Shown here in pieces: positions 1 to 9,587 of a stretch of 64,000 nt of DNA. The notes beneath the pieces were generated by a model, which worked only from the letters and a program-made list of their open reading frames with translations, ran no database searches and was not told the origin of the DNA. The position numbers were made by a program, and so were the translations under genes. This DNA comes from Thermococcus sp. P6 (lineage in GTDB: Archaea > Methanobacteriota_B > Thermococci > Thermococcales > Thermococcaceae). The stretch is from assembly GCF_002214525.1 (NCBI RefSeq), contig NZ_CP015104.1:310001-374000 (forward strand), given 5' to 3'. Position 1 is the first letter of the stretch, and each line of letters opens with the position of its first letter.

Positions 1-1
1 A

Positions 2-781
2 AGAGGGCAGCTCGACCTCGAAATTCTCAGGAAGGAGGCGGATGGCTCCGCGGGCGTCTACGTGGAGGTTCCCAACTTCTTCGGAATACTCGAGGAAAAC
101 CTGAGGGAAATCGGCGAAGTGGCCCACGATGCCGGGGCCCTCTTCGTGGTGGGCGTTGATCCGACGGTACTCGGAGTGGTCGAGGCTCCCGGCGAACTCG
201 GTGCCGATGTGGTCGTTGGGGAGGCCGCGTACTTCGGCAGCCCGATGAACTTCGGCGGACCGAGGGCGGGCATCTTTGCAACAAGGAACGACAGGAAGCT
301 CATCCGCCAGATGCCCGGGAGGATAATCGGCATGACGGAAAGCAGGGACGGGGAGAGGGCCTTCGTTATGACGCTCCAGACGAGGGAACAGCACATAAGA
401 CGGGCAAAGGCAACCTCGAACATATGCTCCAACGAGGCCCTCGTTGCCGTCGCTGCCGCGATACACCTCGCCAGCCTCGGGCCGGGGGGACTCAGGGAGC
501 TTGGAGAGGTCATACTTAAAAACACAGCCTACCTTAAGAAACGCCTCTCGGAAGTCGCAGAAATCCCCTTCGAGGGAATCAACTTCAAGGACATCCCGGT
601 GCGGTTCGAAAAGCCCTATGGGGAGATACACGAGGCCCTCCTCGAGAGGAACATCCACGGCGGGTATTACCTAAGGCCTCACTTCCCGGAGCTGGGCGAA
701 AGCGCCCTCTTCGCCGCCACGGAGACCACGAGGAGGGAATGGGTCGATGCTCTGATAGAGGTACTGAGGGAGGTGGCCTGA
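2..781 (+). CDS. gcvPA: Glycine dehydrogenase (decarboxylating) subunit 1, 5' truncated
   Basis: This is the C-terminal part of the P1 subunit of glycine cleavage P-protein, which decarboxylates glycine and passes the aminomethyl group to the H protein. The reading frame is open from base 2 and enters from outside the window, so the true start is not visible; the GTG at 62 is internal. Family-typical stretches include the [20 protein letters not shown] segment and the SNICSNEAL segment. The stop codon abuts the start of gcvPB (781/782), which implies a translationally coupled heterodimer. In archaea and many bacteria the P-protein is split in this way. Identification is from family resemblance and from the neighbour. 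Confidence 0.95.
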   Translation, partial: RGQLDLEILRKEADGSAGVYVEVPNFFGILEENLREIGEVAHDAGALFVVGVDPTVLGVVEAPGELGADVVVGEAAYFGSPMNFGGPRAGIFATRNDRKLIRQMPGRIIGMTESRDGERAFVMTLQTREQHIRRAKATSNICSNEALVAVAAAIHLASLGPGGLRELGEVILKNTAYLKKRLSEVAEIPFEGINFKDIPVRFEKPYGEIHEALLERNIHGGYYLRPHFPELGESALFAATETTRREWVDALIEVLREVA

Positions 782-2290
782 ATGTTCAGGCAGGCGAAAT
801 GGGATGAACCGCTCATCTTCGAGCTCTCACGTGAGGGTAGAATCGGCTACACCCTCCCCCGGCCGATCGAGGACGTTAACGTCGAGATCCCCGAGAAGCT
901 GAAGAGGAAGAGCCCGCTCAACCTTCCGGAACTCAGCGAGCCCGAGGTGGTCAAACACTACACCCGCCTGAGCGAGATGAACTACGGGGTTGACAGCGGC
1001 ATCTACCCCCTCGGCTCGTGCACCATGAAGTACAACCCGAAGATAAACGAGGAGATAGCCGGGCACCCGAAGGTGGCCTATGTTCACCCGTATCAGGACG
1101 AGAGAACCGTTCAGGGAGCACTCCGGATAATGTGGGAGCTCGAGCAGTGGCTCAAGGAGATAACCGGAATGGATCGCTTCACCTTACAGCCGGCGGCTGG
1201 AGCAAACGGCGAGTTCACGGGCGTTTCGATAATAAGGGCCTACCACCTCGACAGAGGGGATACAAAGAGGGACGAGATCCTCGTGCCGGATTCAGCCCAC
1301 GGGACGAATCCCGCAAGTGCCGCAATGGCGGGCTTCAGGGTCGTTGAGATACCCTCAAACGAGGAGGGAACCGTTGACCTTGAGGCACTCGAAAACGCGG
1401 TGAGCGATAGGACGGCGGGGCTTATGCTCACCAACCCCAACACCCTCGGCATCTTCGAGGATGAGATACTGGAGATAGCGAGGATAGTGCACGAGGCCGG
1501 GGGGTTGCTCTACTACGACGGTGCAAACCTCAACGGGGTGCTCGGTAAGATCAGGCCCGGGGATATGGGCTTTGACGTGGTCCACCTGAACCTCCACAAG
1601 ACCTTCTCCACGCCCCACGGTGGCGGCGGTCCGGGAAGCGGTCCCGTTGGTGTGAAGGACTTCCTCAGGGACTACCTGCCGGTACCCCTCGTAGGGTATG
1701 ATGAAGAAAAGGATCGCTATTACCTCGACTACGACGTTCCAAAGAGCATAGGTAAGGTAAAGGAATTCTACGGGAACTTCGCCGTCATGGTGAGGGCACT
1801 CGCTTACCTGAAGATCATGGGGCGGGAGGGCCTCAAGGAGGCCAGCGAAGTGGCGGTGCTCAACACCAACTACCTCGCCCGCAAACTCGAGGGCACGAGG
1901 GGCTACGAACTGCCCCACAAGAAGCTCAGGAAGCATGAGGTGGTATTCTCTGCGGAGCCAATGAAGAGGGAGACGGGCGTCAGTACCCTCGACGTGGCCA
2001 AGAGGCTGCTCGACTTCGGTCTCCACGCACCGACCATGTACTTCCCCCTGATAGTTCACGAGGCCCTCATGATAGAGCCCACGGAAACCGTCAGCAGGGA
2101 GGAGATAGATGCCTACGTCGAGGCACTGAAGAGGATAAGCGAGGAAGCTTACGGCAATCCCGAAGTGGTCAAGAGCGCACCCCACAACACCGCAGTTAGA
2201 AGGGTGGACGACGTTCTGGCCGCAAGGAGGCCGATAATAACGTGGCGCATGTACCGGGAGCTGAAGGAGAAGGGAAAGGTTGACGTTTGA
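782..2290 (+). CDS. gcvPB: Glycine dehydrogenase (decarboxylating) subunit 2
   Basis: This is the 502-residue P2 subunit, which carries the pyridoxal-phosphate lysine of glycine decarboxylase. The [18 protein letters not shown] segment (about residues 263-280) contains the expected PLP lysine followed by the glycine-rich loop. The length is normal for archaeal GcvPB. It begins immediately after gcvPA with no gap, so the two subunits should be made from one message in equal amounts. A T-rich stretch after the stop (about 2291-2312) is a plausible archaeal terminator, although mobA follows only 52 bases later. Confidence 0.97.
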   Translation: MFRQAKWDEPLIFELSREGRIGYTLPRPIEDVNVEIPEKLKRKSPLNLPELSEPEVVKHYTRLSEMNYGVDSGIYPLGSCTMKYNPKINEEIAGHPKVAYVHPYQDERTVQGALRIMWELEQWLKEITGMDRFTLQPAAGANGEFTGVSIIRAYHLDRGDTKRDEILVPDSAHGTNPASAAMAGFRVVEIPSNEEGTVDLEALENAVSDRTAGLMLTNPNTLGIFEDEILEIARIVHEAGGLLYYDGANLNGVLGKIRPGDMGFDVVHLNLHKTFSTPHGGGGPGSGPVGVKDFLRDYLPVPLVGYDEEKDRYYLDYDVPKSIGKVKEFYGNFAVMVRALAYLKIMGREGLKEASEVAVLNTNYLARKLEGTRGYELPHKKLRKHEVVFSAEPMKRETGVSTLDVAKRLLDFGLHAPTMYFPLIVHEALMIEPTETVSREEIDAYVEALKRISEEAYGNPEVVKSAPHNTAVRRVDDVLAARRPIITWRMYRELKEKGKVDV

Positions 2291-2342
2291 TTTTTTCTTA
2301 TTCTTCTTCGTCTGAACGGGCCCGCCACAGGGAAGTGGGGAC

Positions 2343-2936
2343 ATGCTCGGAGTAGTGCTGGCAGGGGGTAGAAGCAGGCGCTTTGGCGGGGATAAACTGC
2401 TCTTTAGGGTGGACGGTAAGCCCCTCATCCTGCATACCCTCGAAAGGCTCCAATCCGCTTCCCTCATAGATGAGGTCGTCGTGGTGGCCTCCCCTGATAA
2501 CGCAGGAAAACTCAGAGCCCTTGGATTCGAGGTTATGGTTGATGAACTAACGATCGGTCCAATGGGTGGGCTCTACACCGCCCTCGGTTCCGGAGATGCC
2601 TTCGTTGTCGCCGGCGACATGCCCCTCATAGTCCCGGAGTTCGTTGATTACATAGTCCGGATCGCGTGTGGGAAAATTGCGTGTGTTCCACGCTGGAGCA
2701 ACGGATACCTCGAGCCCCTTCACGCGGCCTACTCAAACGCCTTCCGTAGTGTTCTGGAAGAGAGGATAAAACTCGGCAACTATTCCCTGAACGAGGCAAT
2801 ACGCTCGGTTGATGCCTGCTACCTGAGGATCGAAGAACTCCCGGAGAGGTGGAGGGTGAGCTTCTTCAACATCAACCGCCGGAGCGACCTCCAGAAGATC
2901 AGGGGGAACTCAATCTGCAACTCCGGGCCCCTTTGA
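2343..2936 (+). CDS. mobA: Molybdenum cofactor guanylyltransferase
   Basis: This 197-residue protein is predicted to transfer GMP to the molybdopterin (here probably tungstopterin) cofactor. It has the nucleotidyltransferase signature [13 protein letters not shown] at the N terminus (about residues 7-19), the VAGDMP metal-binding motif near residue 90, the LEPLHAAY motif near residue 122 and FFNINRR near the C terminus, all diagnostic of MobA. ATG 2343 follows GGGAAGTGGGG, a usable ribosome binding site. Tungstoenzymes are common in Thermococcales, but no other cofactor gene is adjacent, so the metal is inferred. The short tail after the NINRRSDL segment looks non-conserved. Confidence 0.9.
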   Translation: MLGVVLAGGRSRRFGGDKLLFRVDGKPLILHTLERLQSASLIDEVVVVASPDNAGKLRALGFEVMVDELTIGPMGGLYTALGSGDAFVVAGDMPLIVPEFVDYIVRIACGKIACVPRWSNGYLEPLHAAYSNAFRSVLEERIKLGNYSLNEAIRSVDACYLRIEELPERWRVSFFNINRRSDLQKIRGNSICNSGPL

Positions 2937-3038
2937 GGCTACCGCCGGATACCCTTTTATCGTTCCTTCGTCCTCTGCGCTTCAGAATTGCATACCCTTT
3001 TATATCCTATGAACTTCAAGTTGCTTGCAGGGGATGTT

Positions 3039-3926
3039 ATGAAGGCACTCGAGGTTAGGGGACTGAGAAAAAAATACGGGGATTTTGAGGCTCTCAGGGG
3101 GATTGATCTGGAGGTCATGGAGGGGGAGATATTCGCCCTCCTCGGACCCAATGGAGCTGGAAAGACCACTCTCATTAGAATCCTCGCGGAAGGGTTAAGG
3201 TATAACTCCGGGGAGATAAGGGTTTTTGGGGAACCCCTCTCGAAGAGAACCGCGAGGCTTATAGGCTACGTCCCTCAGGAAAGCATAGCCTATGATCTGC
3301 TGACCGTCGAGGAGAACTTGAGCTTCTACGCCGACCTTTACGACGCACCGAAGGAGAGGATAAGGGAACTCATCTCTGAGTTTTCCCTTCCGGCCCGGAA
3401 GAAGGCCCGGGAGCTGAGCGGGGGCTTTAAGAAACGCCTCAATCTGGCCATAGCGCTTCTCTATGAGCCAAAACTCCTCATCCTTGACGAGCCCTCGGCC
3501 GGTCTGGACGTCCCCTCAAGGAGAGAACTTTGGGAACTGATGGAGAGGTTCCGGAGGGAAGGCAGGACGGTACTCGTAGCGACGCACTACATGGAGGAGG
3601 CCGAAGCGCTGGCCGACAGGGTTGGGATAATAAACGGGGGGAGGATAACCGCCGTTGGAACCCCGGAAGAGCTCAAATCCTTGGCCGGGGAAAAGAGCGT
3701 GATACACGTTGAGGGTTTCCTTAGCACCGGGCCCGTTAAAGAGAAGTTTCCGGAGACGGTGGAGCACGATGGCTCACTCAGGATAATGGTGAACGACCCA
3801 AAGACGGCCCTTCCGGGGATCGTTGAACTCCTAATAGGGGGAGGAAGCGAGATACGGACCATAAGGGTCGAAGAGCCCACCCTTGAGGACGTTTTTCTAA
3901 AGCTAACTGGGAGGGGGCTGGAATGA
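3039..3926 (+). CDS. ABC transporter ATP-binding protein (ABC-2 type export system)
   Basis: This 295-residue ABC ATPase has Walker A GPNGAGKTT (about residues 39-47), a Q-loop in YVPQES, the signature LSGGFKKR, Walker B LLILDEPSAGLD and the switch histidine in VATHYMEEAE. The C-terminal extension of about 80 residues is typical of drug or lipid exporters of the DrrA/CcmA type. ATG 3039 is preferred over an upstream TTG because it follows GGGGATG and because a TATA-like CTTTTATATCC lies at about 2997-3007. The gene overlaps the permease gene by four bases (ATGA). The substrate cannot be read from the sequence. Confidence 0.92.
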   Translation: MKALEVRGLRKKYGDFEALRGIDLEVMEGEIFALLGPNGAGKTTLIRILAEGLRYNSGEIRVFGEPLSKRTARLIGYVPQESIAYDLLTVEENLSFYADLYDAPKERIRELISEFSLPARKKARELSGGFKKRLNLAIALLYEPKLLILDEPSAGLDVPSRRELWELMERFRREGRTVLVATHYMEEAEALADRVGIINGGRITAVGTPEELKSLAGEKSVIHVEGFLSTGPVKEKFPETVEHDGSLRIMVNDPKTALPGIVELLIGGGSEIRTIRVEEPTLEDVFLKLTGRGLE

Positions 3927-5137
3927 AGGTCAGGGCCGTCAAGGGGATAATCCTTAAGGACCTCAGGGAGATCCGAAGGGAGAAGATGGCACTCTTCTGG
4001 ATTCTGATATTTCCCCTCATGTGGATCACCCTTCTCGGAGGAATATGGGGGCACAGCAGTCCGATAAGCGTTGACGTCGGGGTCGTTTATTCCAGTGAGA
4101 ACTCCTCCTTTACGGCAGAGGACGTGGTTAAGGTCATGGGGAACGTGACCGTTGACAACGTTCACGTCTTTAAAGTTAAGAGGTATCCCAACGAAAGCTC
4201 GGGCATGGAGGCCGTTAGAAGCGGACGGGTGGATGTTCTCCTCGTGTTTCCCGGGGGCTTTGGAAGGAACGTTTCCAGCGGCCTTCAGGGGAAGGTCTAT
4301 GCCTACTTTGACAGGAGCGATCCACAGAACTACCAGATAACGAGCGGTGCCATAAAAAGCTTCCTCTCCAGCTTTGAAGGGGAGATGACCGAAAAAAGAC
4401 TCAACGTTACGCTGGGTTACATGGAAGCCTACTTACCCCGGAACGTTACGGTCGAAGATTTTGAAAAATACCTCGTCGGTCTTGCCGACCCCCTCGAGTT
4501 TGAGGAGAGGGAAGTGAAGGGGGAAAGCCCTTCGCCCATCGAGTTCTACATTACGAGCTTTATCGGGATTCAGTTCCTCTTCGCCACGATGCTCATGATC
4601 GGTTCGGGGACGCTTGAGGAGATAGAACACGGGACCTTAAGGCGCATAGCTTCCTCTCCGGCAACCGCATGGGATTTTCTGGCCGGAAAGATGCTCTCGA
4701 CCTTCATCGTAATAACCGGGAGCATACTCATCGGAATAGCCTACGCAAAGCTGGTCTTCGGTCACACCGTCTTCCCCGGGCCTCTGGGATGGCTAATGGT
4801 ATTCCTCGCATCCCTCTTCTCCATGAGCCTCGGACTGGCGATAGCCATGGGGACGAGGAGCATAAGGGCAACGAACGCGCTGGTTAACCTCCTCTCGATG
4901 CCCCTGCTTTTCCTTGCCGGCATAGTCATCCCGGAGAGCGTGCTCCCGGGGTGGGCGAGACCCATAGCGAACTACTTCCCGCTGGGAAGGGCTTTGAAGG
5001 ATTTGAGGCTCCTCGAACTCTACCATCGCCCTCCCGTGGAACTCCTCCCGGATTTAGCCTTCCTCGGGCTCGCCACCCTGATGACACTCCTCCTTGCCGT
5101 GATTCTCTACGGATGGAGGGTGAAAAGGCTTGATTAA
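3923..5137 (+). CDS. ABC-2 type transporter permease
   Basis: This 404-residue membrane protein pairs with the upstream ATPase; the coding regions overlap by four bases. It has one N-terminal transmembrane helix (about residues 22-44), a large extracytoplasmic domain rich in Asn-Ser/Thr sites (about 45-205) and a C-terminal block of about five helices (about 210-400). This is the classic layout of the ABC-2/YhgE-type permease family. The conserved GTLEEIEHGTLRRIASSP loop is typical. Together the two genes form an exporter with unknown substrate. Confidence 0.9.
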   Translation: MKVRAVKGIILKDLREIRREKMALFWILIFPLMWITLLGGIWGHSSPISVDVGVVYSSENSSFTAEDVVKVMGNVTVDNVHVFKVKRYPNESSGMEAVRSGRVDVLLVFPGGFGRNVSSGLQGKVYAYFDRSDPQNYQITSGAIKSFLSSFEGEMTEKRLNVTLGYMEAYLPRNVTVEDFEKYLVGLADPLEFEEREVKGESPSPIEFYITSFIGIQFLFATMLMIGSGTLEEIEHGTLRRIASSPATAWDFLAGKMLSTFIVITGSILIGIAYAKLVFGHTVFPGPLGWLMVFLASLFSMSLGLAIAMGTRSIRATNALVNLLSMPLLFLAGIVIPESVLPGWARPIANYFPLGRALKDLRLLELYHRPPVELLPDLAFLGLATLMTLLLAVILYGWRVKRLD

Positions 5138-5230
5138 TAAATAGGCCCCTTAAAACGGGCTCTTTGCCCTTTATCAGCAATAGAAATATGCCTCAATCAT
5201 AATATTCGCATCCAGAAACGGGCGGTCAAG

Positions 5231-5305
5231 TGGGCCCGGGGGGCTTCGAACCCCCGACCACGCGGTTATGAGCCGCGCGCTCTGACCAGGCTGAGCTACG
5301 GGCCC
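5231..5305 (-). tRNA. tRNA with CAU anticodon (Met, or Ile2 after modification)
   Basis: The minus strand folds into a complete cloverleaf: acceptor GGGCCCG/CGGGCCC, D arm with AGCCTGGTCA, anticodon loop CTCATAA (CAU) and T loop TTCGAAG, with discriminator A. A CAU anticodon alone cannot separate elongator Met from the agmatidine-modified isoleucine tRNA for AUA. Unlike its neighbours, no CCA follows the discriminator base (the next bases are CTT). It lies six bases from the end of the tRNA-Asn body and is probably co-transcribed with it from the TATA box at 5411-5420. Confidence 0.93.
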
Positions 5306-5308
5306 ATA

Positions 5309-5384
5309 TGGCGCCGCCGCCCCGGCTCGAACGGGGGACCGCCGGATTAACAGTCCGGCGCTCTACCAACTAAGCTACGGCGGC
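5309..5384 (-). tRNA. tRNA-Asn (GTT)
   Basis: Minus-strand cloverleaf with acceptor GCCGCCG/CGGCGGC, anticodon stem CCGGA/TCCGG around CTGTTAA (GUU), T loop TTCGAGC, discriminator G and a gene-encoded CCA. A TATA-like TTTTATAAAT on the minus strand (5411-5420) sits about 27 bases upstream of the 5' end and probably drives this gene and the CAU tRNA behind it. Confidence 0.96.
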
Positions 5385-5410
5385 ACGACCCAATGTAGGG
5401 AACATCGGTC

Positions 5411-5453
5411 GATTTATAAAACTTACGGTTGGGTGGGGAGAAAACTTTATATT
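5411..5453. promoter_or_regulatory. Divergent tRNA promoters
   Basis: Two TATA boxes stand back to back. TTTTATAAAT, read on the minus strand at 5411-5420, points to tRNA-Asn and the CAU tRNA. CTTTATATT on the plus strand at 5445-5453, preceded by purine-rich GGGAGAAAA as BRE, points to tRNA-Thr. Each lies about 24-30 bases before a tRNA 5' end, the normal archaeal spacing. Confidence 0.7.
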
Positions 5454-5476
5454 CCCCGGCGGCCTCCTAAGAGCGT

Positions 5477-5553
5477 GCCCCGGTAGCCTAGCCTGGTGGG
5501 GCGGCGGACTTGTAATCCGCCGGTCGCGGGTTCAAATCCCGCCCGGGGCTCCA
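5477..5553 (+). tRNA. tRNA-Thr (TGT)
   Basis: Plus-strand cloverleaf: acceptor GCCCCGG/CCGGGGC, anticodon stem flanking CTTGTAA (UGU), T loop TTCAAAT, discriminator T and an encoded CCA. The TATA box CTTTATATT at 5445-5453 precedes it at the usual distance. Its acceptor stem and T arm closely resemble those of the second Thr tRNA at 56484-56560. Confidence 0.96.
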
Positions 5554-5947
5554 TTCAAACGTCTCCCCGATCTGAACAGAAGGTCGACCATTCTTCTAAA
5601 GAATTGATCCAATTTCGTCTAATTTTCTGAAAAAACTGCAAAATATAACATTGAAGCAACACAACGCTTGGAAGATGTTAAAAATACATGGAATCCCCAG
5701 CGAGGAACCCATTCCCCGGTGAACCGAACATCGAACCGGGGGTAGATACTTATAAGCTTTTTTCAGCTGAAATGAACGTTAAAGTTCACCGTAGTAGGTT
5801 TGTGACGTTGAAAACGTCTCTTAAACTTTTCGAAAGCGATATAAACCCCCACGGGCGATTAACCACTCGAAAAGCTTATATACCGGCAACCCTCAGGTGG
5901 GAGGTAGTGGTAACCGTTCTTAAAAATGTTAAAGGGGGCAATTCTCG
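5554..5947 (+). promoter_or_regulatory. Non-coding region with promoter of the RNA polymerase operon
   Basis: About 390 bases without a convincing gene. The proximal promoter is the BRE/TATA element CGAAAAGCTTATATA at 5868-5882, which would start transcription near 5905-5910 and give a leader of about 40 bases before rpoH. Two further TATA-like boxes lie upstream, ACTTATAAGC at about 5748 and GATATAAACC at about 5838, so the operon may have stacked promoters. An open frame of 107 codons across 5688-6011 overlaps rpoH in another frame and uses codons unlike the neighbours; I do not regard it as a gene. Confidence 0.65.
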
Positions 5948-6196
5948 GTGGCGAAGAAAAAAGGATTTGACGTATTCACCCATGAGCTGGTTCCGGAGCA
6001 CAGGATACTGAGCGAGGAGGAGAAGGAAGAGCTCCTGAAGAGATACAGGATCCAGATATCCCAGCTTCCGCAGATAAGGGCTTCGGACCCTGTTGTGGTG
6101 GCCCTTGGAGCAAAACCCGGCGACGTTCTGGAGATCAGGAGAAAGAGCCCAACGGCGGGCTACTATAACTACTACCGTCTGGTGGTTGAAGACTGA
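5948..6196 (+). CDS. rpoH: DNA-directed RNA polymerase subunit H (Rpo5)
   Basis: This 82-residue protein is the archaeal counterpart of the eukaryotic Rpb5 C-terminal domain and forms part of the lower jaw of RNA polymerase. The pattern [19 protein letters not shown], the RASDPVV segment and the [14 protein letters not shown] ending match the family over its whole length. The start is GTG 5948, preceded by AAAGGGGGC. It is the first gene of the operon rpoH-rpoB-rpoA1-rpoA2-rpl30e-nusA-rps12-rps7, the standard euryarchaeal order. Confidence 0.96.
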   Translation: MAKKKGFDVFTHELVPEHRILSEEEKEELLKRYRIQISQLPQIRASDPVVVALGAKPGDVLEIRRKSPTAGYYNYYRLVVED

Positions 6197-6213
6197 TTCT
6201 GTGGGGTGAGATA

Positions 6214-9200
6214 ATGGCGTCGAGAGGACCGACCGTTGTTGAGGTTACCCCTGACGACCTCTGGCTTGTGATGGAGTCGTACTGGAAGGAGAAGGGATTC
6301 GTCAGACAGCACCTTGATTCCTACAACGCTTTCATCGATTCGGGGATTCAGAAGGTTATAGACGAGTTCGGCGGCATCAACCCGGACATTCCCGATTTCG
6401 AAGTCAAGTTCGGAAGGGTTCGTCTCGGCGAGCCCGAGTTTCAGGAGGCTCTGGGACAGAAGAGGCCCCTCTATCCGATGGACGCGAGGATCAGGAACCT
6501 GACCTACTCGGCCCCGCTCTACCTTGAGATGATCCCGGTCGTTAACGGTATCGAACAGGAGCCGGTTGAGGTTCGCATAGGTGAACTACCCATAATGCTC
6601 AAATCCAAGGCCTGCCGTCTCCACGGTCTCAGCGACGAGGAGCTCATAAAGCTTGGTGAGGATCCCAAGGACCCCGGGGGATACTTCATCATCAACGGTT
6701 CCGAGAGGGTTATAGTATCTATCGAGGACCTTGCCCCCAACAGGACCCTCGTGGAACTGGACAGGAGACAGAACAAGGTAATAGCCAAGTGCTTCTCCTA
6801 CAGGCACGGCTACAGGGCTCTGATAAGCGTTGAAAGGAAGAGCAACGGTATCCTCTACGTTAACATTCCCAACGTTCCGAAACCTGTTAAGTTCGTCTAC
6901 GTTATGCGTGCCCTCGGTCTTATCAGCGACAGGGAGATAGTTGAAGCCGTCAGTGACGATCCACGCATACAGCAGGTTCTCTTCGACAACCTCGAGGACG
7001 CGAGCGATGTAACCACGCAGGAGGAGGCCCTCGACTACATAGGCAAACTCGCCCTTCCGGGTCAGCCGAAGGAGTACAGGCTCAAGAGGGCCCAGCACAT
7101 CATAGACAACAACCTCCTGCCCCACATGGGGGTTGAGGAGGGGGACAGGAGGGCGAAGGCCTACTACCTCGGCATGATGGCCCTCAAGGTTCTGGAGCTT
7201 TCCCTCGGCCTCAGGGGTGAGGACGATAAGGACCACTACGCCAACAAGAGGCTAAAGCTGGCCGGCGATCTGCTCAGGGACCTCTTCAGGGTGGCCTTCG
7301 GTCAGCTCGTCAAGGACATACAGTATCAGATGACGAAGACCTACCAGAGGAAGGGGGAGAGGTACACCTTCGGCAACGTCCAGCGTTTTGTCAGGAACTC
7401 GATAAGGCCCGACGTTCTGAGCGAGAGGATCGAACACGCCCTCGCCACCGGTTCATGGCCCGGGGGAAGAACGGGTGTAAGCCAGCTTCTCGACAGAACC
7501 AACTACATGTCAACTCTCTCCCACCTCAGGCGCCTCACCTCACCGCTGAGCAGGGAACAGCCCCACTTTGAGGCAAGGGATCTACACGGAACCCACTGGG
7601 GCAGGATATGTCCCACGGAGACACCCGAAGGTCCCAACTGTGGTCTCGTCAAGAACCTTGCCCTGATGGCGCAGATAACCACCGAGGTTCCCGAGGAGGA
7701 GGTCCGCGAGTACCTTGCCAGGCTCGGGGTCGTGCCCATCGAGGAGAGGAGACCGAATCCGGAACTCTGGCGCGTCTACCTCAACGGCGTTCTCATCGGA
7801 ACGGTTGAAGACGGCGAGGGTCTCGTGAACAGGGTGAGAAAGGACAGAAGAAGGGGCAGGATAAGCGACGCCATAAACGTTGCCCTCCACGTGGAGGATG
7901 AGGTTAAGGAGGTATACGTCAACAGCGACGATGGCAGGGTCAGGAGGCCTTTGATAATAGTCGAGAACGGCCAGCCAAAGCTCACAAGGGAACACGTTGA
8001 GGGGATAAAGAACGGAAGCCTTAGATGGAGCGATCTCGTCAGGATGGGCGTTATCGAGTACCTCGATGCCGAGGAGGAGGAGAACGCCCTCGTTGCCACT
8101 TGGCCAAATGAAGTCACCGAGGAGCACACACACCTCGAGCTCATGCCGGCCGCCATACTCGGTATTCCCGCTTCTCTCGTCCCCTATCCGGAGCACAACG
8201 CCGCCCCGAGAAACACCTACGGTGCGGGCATGGCAAAGCAGAGCCTCGGTCTGGGCTCGGCCAACTTCAGGATACGCGTTGACACGAGGGGGCATCTGCT
8301 CCACTACCCACAGGTTCCGCTCGTCAACTCGAGGATAATGAAGGCCGTTGGCTTTGAGGAGAGGCCCGCGGGTCAGAACTTCGTGGTTGCGGTTCTCAGC
8401 TACGCGGGATACAACATGGAGGACGCCATAATAATGAACAAGGCCTCGATAGAGCGCGGTTTGGCGCGTTCGACCTTCTTCAGAACGTACGAGGCGGAGG
8501 AGAAGAGGTACCTCGGCGGGCAGACCGATCGCTTCGAGGTTCCGGATCCGACCATACAGGGCTACCTCGGCGAGCACTACTACCGCAACCTCGACGAGGA
8601 CGGCATAGTGTTCCCCGAGTCCAAGGTGGAAGGAAAGGACGTTCTCGTCGGAAGAACCTCGCCGCCGAGATTCCTTGAGGAACAGAGCAGTCTCGGTGGG
8701 ATAATCCTTCAGGAGAGGCGCGAGACCAGTGTAACAACGAGACCGAACGAAACGGGCATCGTGGACAAGGTCATCATCACTGAAACCGGGGACGGAACGA
8801 AGATCGTCAAGGTTACCGTGAGGGACCCCCGCATCCCTGAGCTCGGGGACAAGTTCGCATCGAGGCACGGGCAGAAGGGCGTTATCGGTCTGATAGTCCC
8901 GCAGGAGGACATGCCGTGGACGGAGAGCGGAATCGTTCCGGATCTCGTGGTCAACCCCCACGGTATCCCCAGCCGTATGACCGTCGGTCAGCTCATGGAG
9001 GCAATAGGCGGAAAGGTGGCGTCGCTTAAGGGGAGGCGCGTTGACGGTACCGCCTTCATCGGGGAACCTGAGGAGAAGCTCAGGAAGGAACTCGAGGAAC
9101 TCGGTTTCAAGCACACCGGAAGGGAGGTCATGTACGACGGGATAACCGGAAAACGGCTTGAGGCGGACGTATTCGTGGGCGTCATCTACTACCAGAGACT

Positions 9201-9582
9201 GCACCACATGGTTGCCGACAAGATGCACGCGAGGAGCAGGGGACCGGTTCAGGTTCTCACCAAGCAGCCGACGGAAGGAAGGGCCCGCGAAGGTGGTCTC
9301 AGGTTCGGTGAGATGGAGCGTGACGTTCTGATAGGCCACGGTGCAGCGATGCTGCTCATAGAGCGCCTCCTGGAGGAGAGCGACAAGACCGAGGTATGGG
9401 TATGCGAGAACTGCGGGCATCTGGCAATAGAGGACAAGCGCAGGGGAAAGGTCTACTGCCCGGTCTGCGGAGAGGAGGAAAGGATAAGCAAGGTGGAGAT
9501 GAGCTACGCCTTCAAGCTTCTGCTCGACGAGCTGAAGGCGATGGGTATAAGGCCGTCCCTCAACGTAACCGATAGGGTGTGA
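6214..9582 (+). CDS. rpoB: DNA-directed RNA polymerase subunit B (Rpo2), unsplit
   Basis: This 1122-residue second-largest polymerase subunit forms the wall, lobe, protrusion and hybrid-binding region. It is a single chain, as in Thermococcales and unlike the B'/B'' split of methanogens and halophiles. Conserved blocks include the [19 protein letters not shown] segment, [11 protein letters not shown], the [13 protein letters not shown] active-centre segment and [10 protein letters not shown]. The C-terminal clamp zinc site is CENCGHLA...CPVCGEEE. No intein or frameshift is seen. A GGGGTGAG ribosome binding site precedes ATG 6214. The last bases overlap the earliest possible rpoA1 start. Confidence 0.98.
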   Translation: MASRGPTVVEVTPDDLWLVMESYWKEKGFVRQHLDSYNAFIDSGIQKVIDEFGGINPDIPDFEVKFGRVRLGEPEFQEALGQKRPLYPMDARIRNLTYSAPLYLEMIPVVNGIEQEPVEVRIGELPIMLKSKACRLHGLSDEELIKLGEDPKDPGGYFIINGSERVIVSIEDLAPNRTLVELDRRQNKVIAKCFSYRHGYRALISVERKSNGILYVNIPNVPKPVKFVYVMRALGLISDREIVEAVSDDPRIQQVLFDNLEDASDVTTQEEALDYIGKLALPGQPKEYRLKRAQHIIDNNLLPHMGVEEGDRRAKAYYLGMMALKVLELSLGLRGEDDKDHYANKRLKLAGDLLRDLFRVAFGQLVKDIQYQMTKTYQRKGERYTFGNVQRFVRNSIRPDVLSERIEHALATGSWPGGRTGVSQLLDRTNYMSTLSHLRRLTSPLSREQPHFEARDLHGTHWGRICPTETPEGPNCGLVKNLALMAQITTEVPEEEVREYLARLGVVPIEERRPNPELWRVYLNGVLIGTVEDGEGLVNRVRKDRRRGRISDAINVALHVEDEVKEVYVNSDDGRVRRPLIIVENGQPKLTREHVEGIKNGSLRWSDLVRMGVIEYLDAEEEENALVATWPNEVTEEHTHLELMPAAILGIPASLVPYPEHNAAPRNTYGAGMAKQSLGLGSANFRIRVDTRGHLLHYPQVPLVNSRIMKAVGFEERPAGQNFVVAVLSYAGYNMEDAIIMNKASIERGLARSTFFRTYEAEEKRYLGGQTDRFEVPDPTIQGYLGEHYYRNLDEDGIVFPESKVEGKDVLVGRTSPPRFLEEQSSLGGIILQERRETSVTTRPNETGIVDKVIITETGDGTKIVKVTVRDPRIPELGDKFASRHGQKGVIGLIVPQEDMPWTESGIVPDLVVNPHGIPSRMTVGQLMEAIGGKVASLKGRRVDGTAFIGEPEEKLRKELEELGFKHTGREVMYDGITGKRLEADVFVGVIYYQRLHHMVADKMHARSRGPVQVLTKQPTEGRAREGGLRFGEMERDVLIGHGAAMLLIERLLEESDKTEVWVCENCGHLAIEDKRRGKVYCPVCGEEERISKVEMSYAFKLLLDELKAMGIRPSLNVTDRV

Positions 9583-9587
9583 TCGCC

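Noticed and set aside
1355-2467. Minus-strand open frame opposite gcvPB and mobA
   Set aside because: Antisense shadow; the plus-strand genes explain the region fully.
5688-6011. Plus-strand frame of 107 codons before and into rpoH
   Set aside because: Overlaps rpoH in another frame, contains the rpoH promoter and has codon use unlike real genes here.
7582-9420. Long open frame on the minus strand opposite rpoB (about 612 codons)
   Set aside because: It is the mirror of a GC-rich, strongly conserved coding region; no family motif, no promoter or ribosome binding site.
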